Assembly: GCF_003149145.1 (NCBI RefSeq)
Contig: NZ_QGDQ01000011.1
Location: forward strand, 82,214-146,213
Length of the DNA stretch: 64,000 bases
Source: Quadrisphaera granulorum
GTDB taxonomy: Bacteria > Actinomycetota > Actinomycetes > Actinomycetales > Quadrisphaeraceae
Reading direction: 5' to 3'
Below are positions 54,035 through 63,678 of this stretch, one piece after another. The notes under the pieces are model-generated. The model saw only the letters and a list, made by a program, of their open reading frames with translations. It was not told the DNA's origin and did not search any database. Each line of letters opens with the position of its first letter. Within the stretch, counting starts at the first letter, position 1. Position numbers and translations under genes: made by a program.

Positions 54035-56134
54035 GTGGCGACCGCGGTGAAGGACCCCCTCGTCGGGCGCCTCATCGATGCGCGCTATCTCGTGCATGAC
54101 CGCATCGCCAGCGGTGGCATGGCCACGGTCTACCTCGCCACGGACACGCGCCTGGAGCGCCCGGTGGCCCTGAAGGTCATGCACCCCCACCTCGCGGCGG
54201 ACGCGTCCTTCGTGGCGCGGTTCACGCGGGAGGCCCGCTCCGCGGCCCGCCTGAGCCACCCCGGCGTGGTGTCGGTGTACGACCAGGGCGCCAGCGAGAG
54301 CACCGTCTACCTGGCGATGGAGTACATCCCCGGTCGGACCCTGCGCGACCTTGTGGCCGCCTCAGCGCCGCTGCCCCTGGGTGACGCCCTCGACCTCATC
54401 GAAGAGGTGCTCGACGGGCTGGCCGCCGCCCACGCTGCGGGGCTGGTGCACCGCGACGTCAAACCCGAGAACGTGCTGGTCGGCGACGACGGCCGCCTGC
54501 GTGTGGCCGACTTCGGCCTGGCTCGCGCCGCCACCACCGCCACGGGCGGTGCCACGAGCACCCTCATCGGCACCGTCGGGTACCTCGCACCGGAGCTCGT
54601 GCTCGACGGCACCTCCGACGAGCGCGCCGACGTCTACGCCGCCGGCGTCGTCCTCTACGAGCTGCTCACCGGCCGCGCGCCGTTCGCGGGCGGCGCCCCC
54701 GCCCAGGTGGCGTTCCGCCACGTCAGCCAGGACCTCCCGCTCGTCTCCGCGGCACGCCCGGGCCTGCCGCTCGGGGTCGACGAGCTCGTGGCCAGCGCCA
54801 CCGACCGCGAACCCGACCGCCGCCCCCGCGACGCCGGCGTCATGTTGGAGCTGGTCCGCGACCTGCGCGACGGCCTGCCCGACGCCGTGCTCGACGCTCC
54901 GCCCGTGCTGCTGCCGCAGGCCGTCTCCGGCGAGGTCCCGGACGGCACCCGCGCCCACGAGCGGGTCGTGGCGCTCGACGTCGACGAGCTGCGCGACGCC
55001 ACGGCAGCCATGGCCGCCACGCCAGCAACAACCGCTCCCCCGTCCCCCGCAGCTGCTCCGGCCCCCCCGGCGCAGCGCAGCGCGACGCGCGCCCACACGC
55101 GCGCCGAGCTGCGCGAGCAGGAGCGCGGCGCGACGCGCGCCCTCCCCCGCCCCGCAGCCTCACGCTCGGGACCGCTCGGCCTGGCCCTCGACGAGGAGCA
55201 GCCCGAGGCACCTGTACGGGAACCCCGGCAGCGGCAGCGCCGTCCCCTGGCCCTCGTGCTCGTCGTCGCCGTCGTCGTGCTGCTCCTGGCTGGCGGCGGT
55301 GGCGCGCTGTGGGCCTACACGGTGGGTCCGCTGGCCAAGCTGACGGTCCCGATGGTGGTGCGGAGCACTGCCGCAGAAGCCGAGAAGACGGTCCAGGCGC
55401 GGCAACTGGTCGCGCGGATCGACACGAGCGAGTACAGCGACACGGTGCCCCAGGGCGAGGTCATCAAGACCGAGCCAGAAGCCAACCAGCGCGTCGACAA
55501 GGGCTCGACCGTCACGATCTTCGTCTCGAACGGTCCCGCGTACCGGCCGGTGCCCGACCTCAGGGGCAAGACCGAGGACGGCGCCCGCGAGGCACTCACC
55601 CAGGCCGGACTCGACACCGGGAACGTCAGCAAGGGCTACTCCGACACGGTGCCCGAGGGGCAGGTCATCCCCTGGAAGCCCGGCTCCGTCCCGCCGCTCA
55701 AGGCGGGCACGAAGGTGGACTTCACCGTCTCCCAGGGCCCCGAGCCGATCACCGTGCCGACCGACGTGGCGGGCAAGCCCCTGGCCGACGTGCAGAAGAC
55801 CCTCACCGACCTGGGCCTCGTCGTGGGGAACACCCCGCGGCAGAACGATGACGACATCCCCAAGGACTCCGTCATCTCGATCACACCCGAGAAGACCACC
55901 GGCGACCTGCACCGCGGAGACAAGGTCGACATCGTCGTCTCCGACGGGCCCGAGCAGGTGCAGATCCAGGACGTCCGAGGCAAGAGCCGCGACGAGGCCC
56001 GCGGGATCCTCCAGGGGCAGGGGCTTCAGGTGGACGTGACCCAGTTCTTCCTGGGAGACCGCGTCGGCAACACGGATCCTGCCCCCGGAACGACGGTCGA
56101 CAAGGGCTCCCGGGTCACGATGTTCGTGGGCTGA
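54035..56134 (+). CDS. pknL: Serine/threonine protein kinase with PASTA repeats (PknL/PknB-like)
   Basis: The 699-residue protein has a Hanks-type kinase domain (about residues 10-285) with ASGGMATVYLATD, the VALK lysine, HRDVKPEN (catalytic D141), ADFGLA and GTVGYLAPE, an Ala/Pro-rich juxtamembrane region (285-400), one membrane span (about 403-425) and four extracytoplasmic PASTA repeats to the end. PASTA domains bind peptidoglycan fragments or lipid II. The last repeat ends at the C-terminus. Divergence from the Rv2175c homologue and proximity to aroG match the M. tuberculosis Rv2175c-pknL-aroG region, favouring PknL over PknB. The end overlaps threonine aldolase by 20 nt. Confidence 0.9.
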   Translation: MATAVKDPLVGRLIDARYLVHDRIASGGMATVYLATDTRLERPVALKVMHPHLAADASFVARFTREARSAARLSHPGVVSVYDQGASESTVYLAMEYIPGRTLRDLVAASAPLPLGDALDLIEEVLDGLAAAHAAGLVHRDVKPENVLVGDDGRLRVADFGLARAATTATGGATSTLIGTVGYLAPELVLDGTSDERADVYAAGVVLYELLTGRAPFAGGAPAQVAFRHVSQDLPLVSAARPGLPLGVDELVASATDREPDRRPRDAGVMLELVRDLRDGLPDAVLDAPPVLLPQAVSGEVPDGTRAHERVVALDVDELRDATAAMAATPATTAPPSPAAAPAPPAQRSATRAHTRAELREQERGATRALPRPAASRSGPLGLALDEEQPEAPVREPRQRQRRPLALVLVVAVVVLLLAGGGGALWAYTVGPLAKLTVPMVVRSTAAEAEKTVQARQLVARIDTSEYSDTVPQGEVIKTEPEANQRVDKGSTVTIFVSNGPAYRPVPDLRGKTEDGAREALTQAGLDTGNVSKGYSDTVPEGQVIPWKPGSVPPLKAGTKVDFTVSQGPEPITVPTDVAGKPLADVQKTLTDLGLVVGNTPRQNDDDIPKDSVISITPEKTTGDLHRGDKVDIVVSDGPEQVQIQDVRGKSRDEARGILQGQGLQVDVTQFFLGDRVGNTDPAPGTTVDKGSRVTMFVG

Positions 56135-57200
56135 GCAGCTCCGTCAGGACGGCGACGGCCAGGTCGGTGCCCTCGTCGTCGACGTCGAGGTGGGTCACGA
56201 GGCGCACCGTCTTCGGCCCCAGCGCTGACAGGGCCACGCCTCGCTCGGCGGCGGCCAGCACGAACGCGCGGGCGTCGTCAACGTCGAGCACCACGATGTT
56301 GGTCTCCACCGCGGCCGGGTCGGTGCAGCCCGGACGGGCAGCGGCGGCTGCCTCGGCGATCCGGCGGGCGCGGGCGTGGTCGTCGGCGAGGCGCTCGACG
56401 TGGTGGTCGAGCGCGTGCAGACCGGCGGCGGCGAGCAGGCCGGTCTGGCGCATGCCACCGCCCATCCGCTTGCGCCAGATGCGGGCCCTAGCGATGTTCT
56501 CCGCAGAGCTCACGAGCACCGAGCCGACCGGCGCCCCGAGGCCCTTGGACAGGCACACCGACGCGGTGGCCACCAGGCCGCCGATCTCCCGGACGACGCC
56601 CTGCCAGCCGCCGGGGTGATCGGCGCCCTGGACGACGGCGGCGTTCCACAGGCGTGCGCCGTCGAGGTGGAGCGCCACCCCTGCGGACGACGTCGCCGCG
56701 TGGAGCCGGTGCAGCGAAGCGAGCGGCTGCACCGTGCCGCCACCGAAGTTGTGGGTGTCCTCCACGGCCACGGCGGCGGTGGAGACCAGGTACGGGCCGG
56801 CGTCCGGCGTCATCATCGCGACCACGCGGTCGACGGCGTCGTCGTCGAGAAGTCCCCGGGGGGCGTGCCACGTGCGCGTGGTGACCCCCGAGGTGACGGC
56901 GTGGGCACCCAGCTCGGCGCGCACCACGTGGGCGAGAGCGTCACAGAGCAGCTCCTCCCCCGGTGCCACCACCAGACGGACCCCGAGCACGTTGGCGAGC
57001 GAGCCGGTGGGGAAGAACAGCCCCGCCTCGTGGCCAAGGAGCCCCGCCACCCGCGCCTCGAGGGCGTTGGTGGTGGGGTCTTCGGCGTAGACGTCGTCGC
57101 CGACCTCCGCCTCGGCCATCGCGCGGCGCATCGCCGCGGTAGGCCGGGTCAGCGTGTCCGAGCGGAGGTCAACCCGCAGATCAGCCCGAACTCCGCTCAT
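56115..57200 (-). CDS. Threonine aldolase family PLP enzyme
   Basis: The 361-residue product begins VDLRSDTLTRPTAAMRRAMAEAEVGDDVYAEDPT, the opening of low-specificity L-threonine aldolases, and carries VEDTHNFGGGTVQPL near residue 150, HLDGARLWNAAV near 177 and CLSKGLGAPVGSVLV near 217, where the Lys forms the PLP Schiff base. It should cleave threonine or allo-threonine to glycine and acetaldehyde. The ATG at 57200 overlaps the aroG stop by one base (TGATG), indicating coupling, although a longer frame exists. Convergent 20-nt overlap with the kinase gene. Confidence 0.92.
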   Translation of the reverse strand: MSGVRADLRVDLRSDTLTRPTAAMRRAMAEAEVGDDVYAEDPTTNALEARVAGLLGHEAGLFFPTGSLANVLGVRLVVAPGEELLCDALAHVVRAELGAHAVTSGVTTRTWHAPRGLLDDDAVDRVVAMMTPDAGPYLVSTAAVAVEDTHNFGGGTVQPLASLHRLHAATSSAGVALHLDGARLWNAAVVQGADHPGGWQGVVREIGGLVATASVCLSKGLGAPVGSVLVSSAENIARARIWRKRMGGGMRQTGLLAAAGLHALDHHVERLADDHARARRIAEAAAAARPGCTDPAAVETNIVVLDVDDARAFVLAAAERGVALSALGPKTVRLVTHLDVDDEGTDLAVAVLTELLSPRTS

Positions 57201-58645
57201 CAGACGGAGCGCTCCTGCAGCATCTCGGCGACGAGGAACGCCATCTCGAGGGACTGCTGGTGGTTCAGGCGCGGGTCGCACAGCGACTCGTACGCCGTCG
57301 ACAGGTCGGCGTCCTCGATCTCCTGGTGGCCACCGAGCACCTCGGTGACGTCACCGCCGGTGAGCTCCACGTGGAGGCCGCCGGGGATGGTTCCCAGGGA
57401 GTTGTGCACCTCGAAGAAGCCGCGGACCTCGTCGATGACGTCGTCGAAACGACGCGTCTTGTACCCGGACGGGCTGGTGATGGTGTTGCCGTGCATGGGG
57501 TCGCACGTCCACACCACCTGCGCGCCGGACTCGGCCACGGCCTCGACGACGCGGGGCAGGTTGTCGCGAATCTTGCCCGCGCCCATACGCGTGACGAAGG
57601 TCAGGCGGCCGGCGCGGCGCTGCGGGTCGAGCTTGTCGATGAGGCCCAGCACCTCGTCCTTGGACGTGGTCGGGCCGAGCTTCACGCCGATCGGGTTGCG
57701 CACGCGGGAGAGCAGGTCGACGTGGGCGCCGTCCAGCTGGCGGGTGCGCTCACCGATCCACAGGAAGTGCGCGGAGACGTCGTACAGCTTGCCGGTGCGC
57801 GAGTCGGTGCGGGTCAGCGCGCGCTCGTAGGGCAGCAGCAGCGCCTCGTGGGAGGCGTAGAACTCGACCCGGCCGAGCACCTCGTTGCTGTAGGCGCCGC
57901 ACGCCTCCATGAACGAGATGGCGCGCTCGATGTCACGAGCGGTGGCCTCGTAGCGAGCGTTAGCAGCGTTGCGCGCGAAGCCCTTGTTCCAGGTGTGCAC
58001 CTGGCGCAGGTCGGCCTCGCCACCGGTGGTGAACGCGCGGATGAGGTTCAGCGTGGCCGAGGAGTGGTGGTAGGCCTTGATGAGGCGCTGCGGGTCGTTG
58101 CGGCGCGCCTCCGGGGTGAAGGCGAAGTCGTTGACGGCGTCGCCCCGGTAGGCCGGCAGCGTCACGCCGTCGCGGGTCTCCGAGCCGCTGCTACGCGGCT
58201 TGGCGAACTGCCCCGCCATGCGGCCGATCTTCACGACCGGGGTGCTCGCGGCGTAGGTGAGCACCACCGCCATCTGCAGGATGGTGCGCATCCGCTTGCG
58301 GATGGAGTCGGCCGTGGCGTCGGCGAAGGTCTCGGCGCAGTCACCGCCCTGCAGCACGAAGGCTCGGCCCGTGGCCGCGGCTGCGAGGCGCTCGGTGAGC
58401 AGGTCGCACTCACCGGCGAAGACCAGCGGGGGAAGGGTGGAGAGCTCGGCGACGACGGCGGCCAGCTCGGCCTCGTCCCACTCGGGCTGCTGCGCCGCGG
58501 GCAGCTCCTCGGGCAGGTAGGCGACGGCGCCGTTGGGCGACGCGAGCGCGTCGAGTGCGGAGCGGTAGGCCACGCCGGCGGGGGTCGACTTCGCGGAGCC
58601 CGCGGAAGCGGGCGGGACGGCGCCGGGCTGCGTCGTGGTGCTCAC
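57200..58645 (-). CDS. aroG: 3-deoxy-7-phosphoheptulonate synthase, class II (DAHP synthase)
   Basis: AroG condenses phosphoenolpyruvate and erythrose-4-phosphate, the first shikimate step. The 481-residue product has AAQQPEWDEAELAAVVAEL near residue 50, PPLVFAGECDLLTERLA near 72, FVLQGGDCAETFAD near 95, VVKIGRMAGQFAKPRS near 135, FLWIGERTRQLDGAHVDL near 294, and VWTCDPMHGNTI near 382, the features of plant/actinobacterial class II enzymes, including the metal-binding Cys and His. Length fits the family. Starts with GTG at 58645 and is coupled to threonine aldolase downstream. Confidence 0.96.
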   Translation of the reverse strand: MSTTTQPGAVPPASAGSAKSTPAGVAYRSALDALASPNGAVAYLPEELPAAQQPEWDEAELAAVVAELSTLPPLVFAGECDLLTERLAAAATGRAFVLQGGDCAETFADATADSIRKRMRTILQMAVVLTYAASTPVVKIGRMAGQFAKPRSSGSETRDGVTLPAYRGDAVNDFAFTPEARRNDPQRLIKAYHHSSATLNLIRAFTTGGEADLRQVHTWNKGFARNAANARYEATARDIERAISFMEACGAYSNEVLGRVEFYASHEALLLPYERALTRTDSRTGKLYDVSAHFLWIGERTRQLDGAHVDLLSRVRNPIGVKLGPTTSKDEVLGLIDKLDPQRRAGRLTFVTRMGAGKIRDNLPRVVEAVAESGAQVVWTCDPMHGNTITSPSGYKTRRFDDVIDEVRGFFEVHNSLGTIPGGLHVELTGGDVTEVLGGHQEIEDADLSTAYESLCDPRLNHQQSLEMAFLVAEMLQERSV

Positions 58646-58785
58646 AACCGTCCAGGGTACGGCGCCGACGGAGACGGGCCGTCCCCACCACCTGGTCGGC
58701 GGTAGGAGCGGCCCGTCGTCGTGCGTCGCTGCTGGTCGTTGTCGCTGTCCGTCGACGTCGTCGTCCGTCGTCGTCCGTCGTGGTT

Positions 58786-58812
58786 CCCCGTGACCCGGCG
58801 GTCACGCCGGGG
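58786..58812 (-). terminator. Candidate terminator of the phosphofructokinase gene
   Basis: CCCC-GTGACC (58786-58795) pairs with GGTCAC (58800-58805) and, after a 3-nt bulge, GGGG (58809-58812), with a CGGC loop. It begins 2 nt past the stop of the leftward gene. The remaining gap to aroG (58646-58785) is a low-complexity GTCGTC-rich stretch with nothing else recognised. Confidence 0.5.
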
Positions 58813-58814
58813 CA

Positions 58815-59843
<1,029 letters not shown>

Positions 59844-59973
59844 GGTGACTCACCCTAGCGAGGCGTGCTCGGATGCTCCTGCTGTGCGGTGGTCCGCCGA
59901 GAAACCCCGGTGACCGCCCGTCACAGGGCGCGGGAGGATGGGTTGCGAGCCCCGACGTCACCAGGAGGACGAC

Positions 59974-60195
59974 GTGCCAGAACCCACAGCCCCCGAGCCG
60001 ACCGACAGCGCTACCGAGGCCGCGAGCGAGACCGCCACCGAGACGCCGGCGGAGGCGCAGAAGCGGCGCTTCAAGGAGGCCCTGGACCGTAAGAAGGGCG
60101 TCAACCACCCGCACGACGAGGTGGCCGGCGGCAAGAACCTCCACGGCCGCGGCGGCGCCACGGCCCGCCAGGAGTTCCGCCGCAAGTCTGGCTGA
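59974..60195 (+). CDS. DUF5302 family small protein
   Basis: The 73-residue product has an acidic, Thr/Glu/Pro-rich N-terminal half and a basic C-terminal half: AQKRRFKEALDRKKGVNHPHDEVAGGKNLHGRGGATARQEFRRKSG, the ending typical of DUF5302, a small actinobacterial family of unknown function. The GTG at 59974 follows GGAGGACGAC; the frame is open to 59938 but the family starts at the GTG. The stop lies in a hairpin (60193-60214). It is the last intact gene before the interrupted integrase. Confidence 0.82.
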   Translation: MPEPTAPEPTDSATEAASETATETPAEAQKRRFKEALDRKKGVNHPHDEVAGGKNLHGRGGATARQEFRRKSG

Positions 60196-60214
60196 CCTGC
60201 ATCACTGCAGGTCA
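60193..60214 (+). terminator. Hairpin overlapping the DUF5302 stop codon
   Basis: TGACCTGCA (60193-60201) and TGCAGGTCA (60206-60214) are perfect complements around a 4-nt loop; the first three bases are the stop codon. It could end transcription between the convergent DUF5302 and integrase genes. The following CAGAGCG is also next to the GCAGGTC arm inside the MITE at 49732-49841. Confidence 0.55.
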
Positions 60215-60222
60215 GAGCGGTA

Positions 60223-60936
60223 TCAGGGGCGGCTAGTCCGCAGTTGGTCCGCAACATCTTCGGCGCGGGGAGCCGCGCTGGCGAGGTCGTCGAGCAGACC
60301 CGCCAGCGCGGCCCGTGTGCGGTCCTCCGCGCTGGGCCAGAGGTGGCTGTAGGTGTTGAGGGTGACGCTCGCGCTGCGGTGACCGAGCGCCCGCTGGACG
60401 GCGACGACGTCGACGCCGGCCGCGATGAGCCCTGAGGCGAAGTAGTGCCGGAGGTCGTGCAGGCGCATGCCGGTGACGCCAGCTCCGCGTCGGGCCCGGC
60501 GCCAGCGGTCGCTGGCGATGTTCTGGGTCAGGGGCGCTCCCCCGCCCTCGGTCAGCAGCCAGCGGGTCGGGTGGTTGCCTGGACGGTGTTCCTGGACGTA
60601 CCGCGCGACGGCTTCGAGCAGGGCGTCGGGCACGGGCACGTCGCGCTCGCTGCCGTACTTCGGCGGGCTCTCGATGAGGGCTCTCCCGGTCGCCCGCGTG
60701 AGCTGGCGCCGCACGCGGACGGTGCGGCGCAGGAAGTCGACGTCGGCGACCTGCAGGCCGCAGAGCTCCCCGAGGCGCAGTCCGGCGCCCGCGGCCAGCA
60801 GGACCATGACGCGGGTCTCGGGCTCGGCCGCGGCGGCGAGCACGGCCGCCACCTCCTGCGGGGCGGGGAGGCGCATGGCGGCCTCGGCGCGGCGCACACG
60901 CGGCAGGGTCACTCCGGCGCTCGGGTCCGACACGAG
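60223..60936 (-). pseudogene. Tyrosine integrase, C-terminal catalytic half (cut by IS)
   Basis: This half encodes SDPSAGVTLPRVRRAEAAMRLPAPQEVAAVL and the whole catalytic domain: the first Arg in GAGLRLGELCGLQ, the Lys region PPKYGSERDVPVP, HDLRHYFASG (His and second Arg), LGHRSASVTLNTYSHL (His and nucleophile Tyr). It ends in TSRP. The 5' side is interrupted at 60937 by an IS1634-type element. Joined to 63257-63678 across one copy of the 5-bp target duplication it gives one continuous 376-codon frame. The catalytic half lacks its own start and is presumably not made. Confidence 0.93.
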
Positions 60937-61093
60937 CTCGCGTTCCGCAGCTGTGGCCCGTTTCTGGTGACACGTGCGGGCATCGGCCCTGGTCAACGCC
61001 GCGACGGTATCCACCGGCCCCGCGCCGTATGGTGACACGACTGTGCCATCCACACATTGACTGTCTGCGGCGACGGCCCTAACGTCTGCGCAC

Positions 61094-63130
61094 GTGTTCG
61101 TGCGCACCTCCACCCGCCGAAACAAGGACGGGACCGCGGTGCGCTACGTCCAACTCGCCCACAACGTCTACGACCCCGCCACCAAGGCCGGCAAGACGAA
61201 GGTGCTGCACTCCTTCGGCCGCGAAGACGACGTCGACCGCGCCGCCATCGAACGCCTCATCGACTCCCTGCAGCGCTACCTGCACTCCTCCGGGCCCGGC
61301 GCCCTACTGGGCACCCACGACGCCGGCGGCGGTGACGGGACTGCTCGCGGACACTCCCGCTCTGACGCTGCGGGGCTGGAGCTGCTCGGCTCGGTGGCCC
61401 TGGGCGCCACCTGGGCCCTGGACGGCATCTGGACCCAACTCGGCCTGCCCGCCACCCTCACCCGCGTCCTGGCCGGCACCCGGCGCACCCCCGCCCAGGT
61501 CGCCCGCCTGGAACGGATCCTGTTCGCCCTGGTCGCGGCCCGCGCGATCGACCCCGCCTCCAAACTGGCGACGGCCGCGTGGCTGGGTCGGCGTACCTGG
61601 ATCCCCGGTCTGACCGACGGCCCCACCGCTGGCACCCCCGACGGCGCTGACGGCGCCGGTCTGGTCAGCGACGATGAGTGCTACCGGGCGATGGACGCCC
61701 TCATCGACCATGCCGACGAAGTCGAAGAGGCCGTGTTTTGGGGCACCGCCACCCTGCTGGACCTCGAGGTGGACCTGCTGTTCTTCGACACCACCTCCAC
61801 CTACTTCGAACTCGACGAGGCCGACGAACCCGTCCTGCGTGATGACCGCGGCCTGCCCCTGCCCGACGCCGACGACGGACCCGGCCTGGCGGGGTCCGCC
61901 ACCGGGGATGCTGACGAGGTCGATGAGGCTGTCGCCACGAGCACGAGCACGAGCACGAGCACCGACGCCGAGCCGACCTCGACCGCTGACGGGCAGGTCG
62001 ACGAGCAGACCGACGAGCAGCTCGACGAGCCGGCGGGTGGGCGACGTGCGGGGTTTCGCACCTGGGGCAAGTCCAAGGACTCCCGCGGTGACCTGCCCCA
62101 GATCGTCATCGGGATGGCCGTGACCAGGGCGGGGATCCCGGTGCGGGTGTGGTCCTGGCCGGGGAACACCGCCGACTCCGCCCTCATTCGTCAGGCGAAG
62201 GCCGACATGAAGGCCTGGACCTTGTCGCGGATCGTGTGGGTCGGGGACCGCGGCTTCACATCTGCGGCCAACCGCGCTGACCTACGCCGCGGCGGTCACA
62301 CCTACATCCTGGGCGAGAAGATCCGCTCGGGCTCCACCGAAGCGCAGACGGCGCTGTCACGCCCGGGCCGTTACCAGGTCGTCGCCGAGAACCTGCAGGT
62401 CAAAGAGGTCACCGGGATCCGCGAGGACGAACGGTTCATCGTGTGCTTCAACCCCGACCAAGCCGCCCGCGACGCGACCATCCGCGAGCACATGGTCGCC
62501 AAGCTCGAAGCGCTCATCGAGGGGTCGGACAAGCTCAGCGTGGGTAAGCGGGGTGAGCTGGCGGGGAAGATCTCCACGATGGCCGGGGTCAAGCGGTACC
62601 TGCGGCGTACCCCCGGCGGGCTGTTGCGCATCGACAAGGCGAAGATCGCTGCTGAGGAGAAGCTGGACGGGAAGTACCTGCTGCGTACCTGCGACCCGCA
62701 CCTATCTGCGGAGGAGATCGCGCTGGGCTACAAGCAGCTCATCGCCGTGGAGCGCGGCTGGCGGGACTTGAAGACGCACCTGGAACTACGCCCGGTCTAC
62801 CACCGTCGTGAGGACCGCATCCGGGCGCACGTGCTGCTGTGCTGGCTGTCGCTGCTGGCGATCCGGATCATCGAGACCAAGACCGGCCGGGCGTGGGCGG
62901 GCGTGCGCGAGGACCTGCAGGACCTGGCGGCGGTGACATGCGCCGGACCGGCGGGGGTATTCGTGCAGTCCACCGCCCTACGCCCAGCGACGCGGGCCGT
63001 GCTGGACGAGCTCGGGGTGAAGCCGCCCTCGCAGATCCTGCGCCTGGACACCCCCACCACCGCGGCCAGCAGCGACGCCGGCCACGACAACAGCAACGAG
63101 AGCGACGACGAGGCAGCAACCTCAGCCTGA
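61094..63130 (+). CDS. IS1634-family DDE transposase
   Basis: The 678-residue product begins FVRTSTRRNKDGTAVRYVQLAHNVYDPATKAGKTKVLHSFGRED and contains LLFFDTTSTYFELDE near residue 230 (first catalytic Asp), VWVGDRGFTSAANRADL near 379 (second Asp) and the C-terminal GWRDLKTHLELRPVYHRREDRIRAHVLLCWLSLL near 555, where the Glu of the DDE triad is expected. Between the first and second Asp is an acidic low-complexity insert of about 85 residues including a TSTSTSTST run. No frameshift is seen, so it may still be active. GTG start at 61094. Confidence 0.92.
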   Translation: MFVRTSTRRNKDGTAVRYVQLAHNVYDPATKAGKTKVLHSFGREDDVDRAAIERLIDSLQRYLHSSGPGALLGTHDAGGGDGTARGHSRSDAAGLELLGSVALGATWALDGIWTQLGLPATLTRVLAGTRRTPAQVARLERILFALVAARAIDPASKLATAAWLGRRTWIPGLTDGPTAGTPDGADGAGLVSDDECYRAMDALIDHADEVEEAVFWGTATLLDLEVDLLFFDTTSTYFELDEADEPVLRDDRGLPLPDADDGPGLAGSATGDADEVDEAVATSTSTSTSTDAEPTSTADGQVDEQTDEQLDEPAGGRRAGFRTWGKSKDSRGDLPQIVIGMAVTRAGIPVRVWSWPGNTADSALIRQAKADMKAWTLSRIVWVGDRGFTSAANRADLRRGGHTYILGEKIRSGSTEAQTALSRPGRYQVVAENLQVKEVTGIREDERFIVCFNPDQAARDATIREHMVAKLEALIEGSDKLSVGKRGELAGKISTMAGVKRYLRRTPGGLLRIDKAKIAAEEKLDGKYLLRTCDPHLSAEEIALGYKQLIAVERGWRDLKTHLELRPVYHRREDRIRAHVLLCWLSLLAIRIIETKTGRAWAGVREDLQDLAAVTCAGPAGVFVQSTALRPATRAVLDELGVKPPSQILRLDTPTTAASSDAGHDNSNESDDEAATSA

Positions 63131-63158
63131 CCCTTCCCAGTCTGGGAGATGGCTGGGA

Positions 63159-63187
63159 GGTGTGGTGACACGTCTCGTCACCACACC
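63159..63187 (+). terminator. Terminator-like palindrome after the transposase
   Basis: GGTGTGGTGAC (63159-63169) is perfectly complementary to 63177-63187 with a 7-nt loop, 29 nt past the transposase stop and inside the IS. It would also lie across the antisense end of the broken integrase frame. It overlaps the third GGTGACACG copy, so it could instead be a protein site. Confidence 0.6.
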
Positions 63188-63256
63188 CCGGCACGTTCGT
63201 GCTGCTCAGAGCCCGGATCCGTGTGCTTTTCGCCGCCCCCAGCTGCGGAACCCAAG

Positions 63257-63678
63257 ACGAGGTGCCGGTCGAGGACGGCGGCGCGCAGCACTGAACGCAC
63301 GTTGTTGCGGCGGGTGCGGATGGTGCCCGGTGCCAGGCCCTGCTTGCGCATGCCGGCGACCCAGGACTCGACGTGACTGCGGCGCAGCCGACCCAACGGC
63401 AGGTCGCGGAAGGTGCACGTCCTGATGGCAATGTCGACGGCGCGGGCGGTGTTGGGCGCCCACACCTGCCGCTCGGACCACGCGGCGTAGAACTCGGCCA
63501 GGGTCGTCTGGGCGGCCGTCGGGTCGACGCACTGGCCGGTCACGACGGCAGTGGTGACCTCGTCCAGCCAACGCTGCGCGTCGGCCTGGCGGCGGAAGTG
63601 GCGCGAGCGCTCCTTGCCGTCCTCGTCGCGGAACCTGGCCCGCCAGGTGCCGTTGGAGCGCTTGGCGATGCTCGACAT
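63257..63678 (-). pseudogene. Tyrosine integrase, N-terminal half (cut by IS)
   Basis: The half encodes SSIAKRSNGTWRARFRDEDGKERSRHFRRQADAQRWLDEV, an AP2-like arm-binding domain of phage/ICE integrases, then the core-binding SAM-like domain TLAEFYAAWSERQVWAPNTARAVD and RTRRNNVRSVLRAAVLDRHLV, where the IS begins. ATG at 63678 with GAGG upstream. In the present state the frame continues about 26 codons into the IS and stops at 63178, so only a truncated DNA-binding protein could be made. It is the 5' part of the gene whose catalytic half lies at 60223-60936. Confidence 0.93.

Larger units (their letters stand above)
60937..63256 (+). mobile_element. IS1634-family insertion sequence, 2320 bp
   Basis: Ends form a 22-bp imperfect inverted repeat (18 matches) containing the identical core GTTCCGCAGCTG at 60941-60952 and 63241-63252 (complement). 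ACGAG stands outside both ends (60932-60936 and 63257-63261), a 5-bp target duplication. Removing the element and one ACGAG restores an intact integrase frame, so the limits are exact. Three copies of GGTGACACG lie near the ends (60966, 61031, 63164) and may bind transposase. It carries one transposase gene and appears intact. Confidence 0.92.

Noticed and set aside
63178..63678. The truncated integrase N-terminal frame as an intact small regulator gene
   Set aside because: Its last codons lie in the IS end; the real continuation is at 60936 as shown by the 5-bp target duplication.
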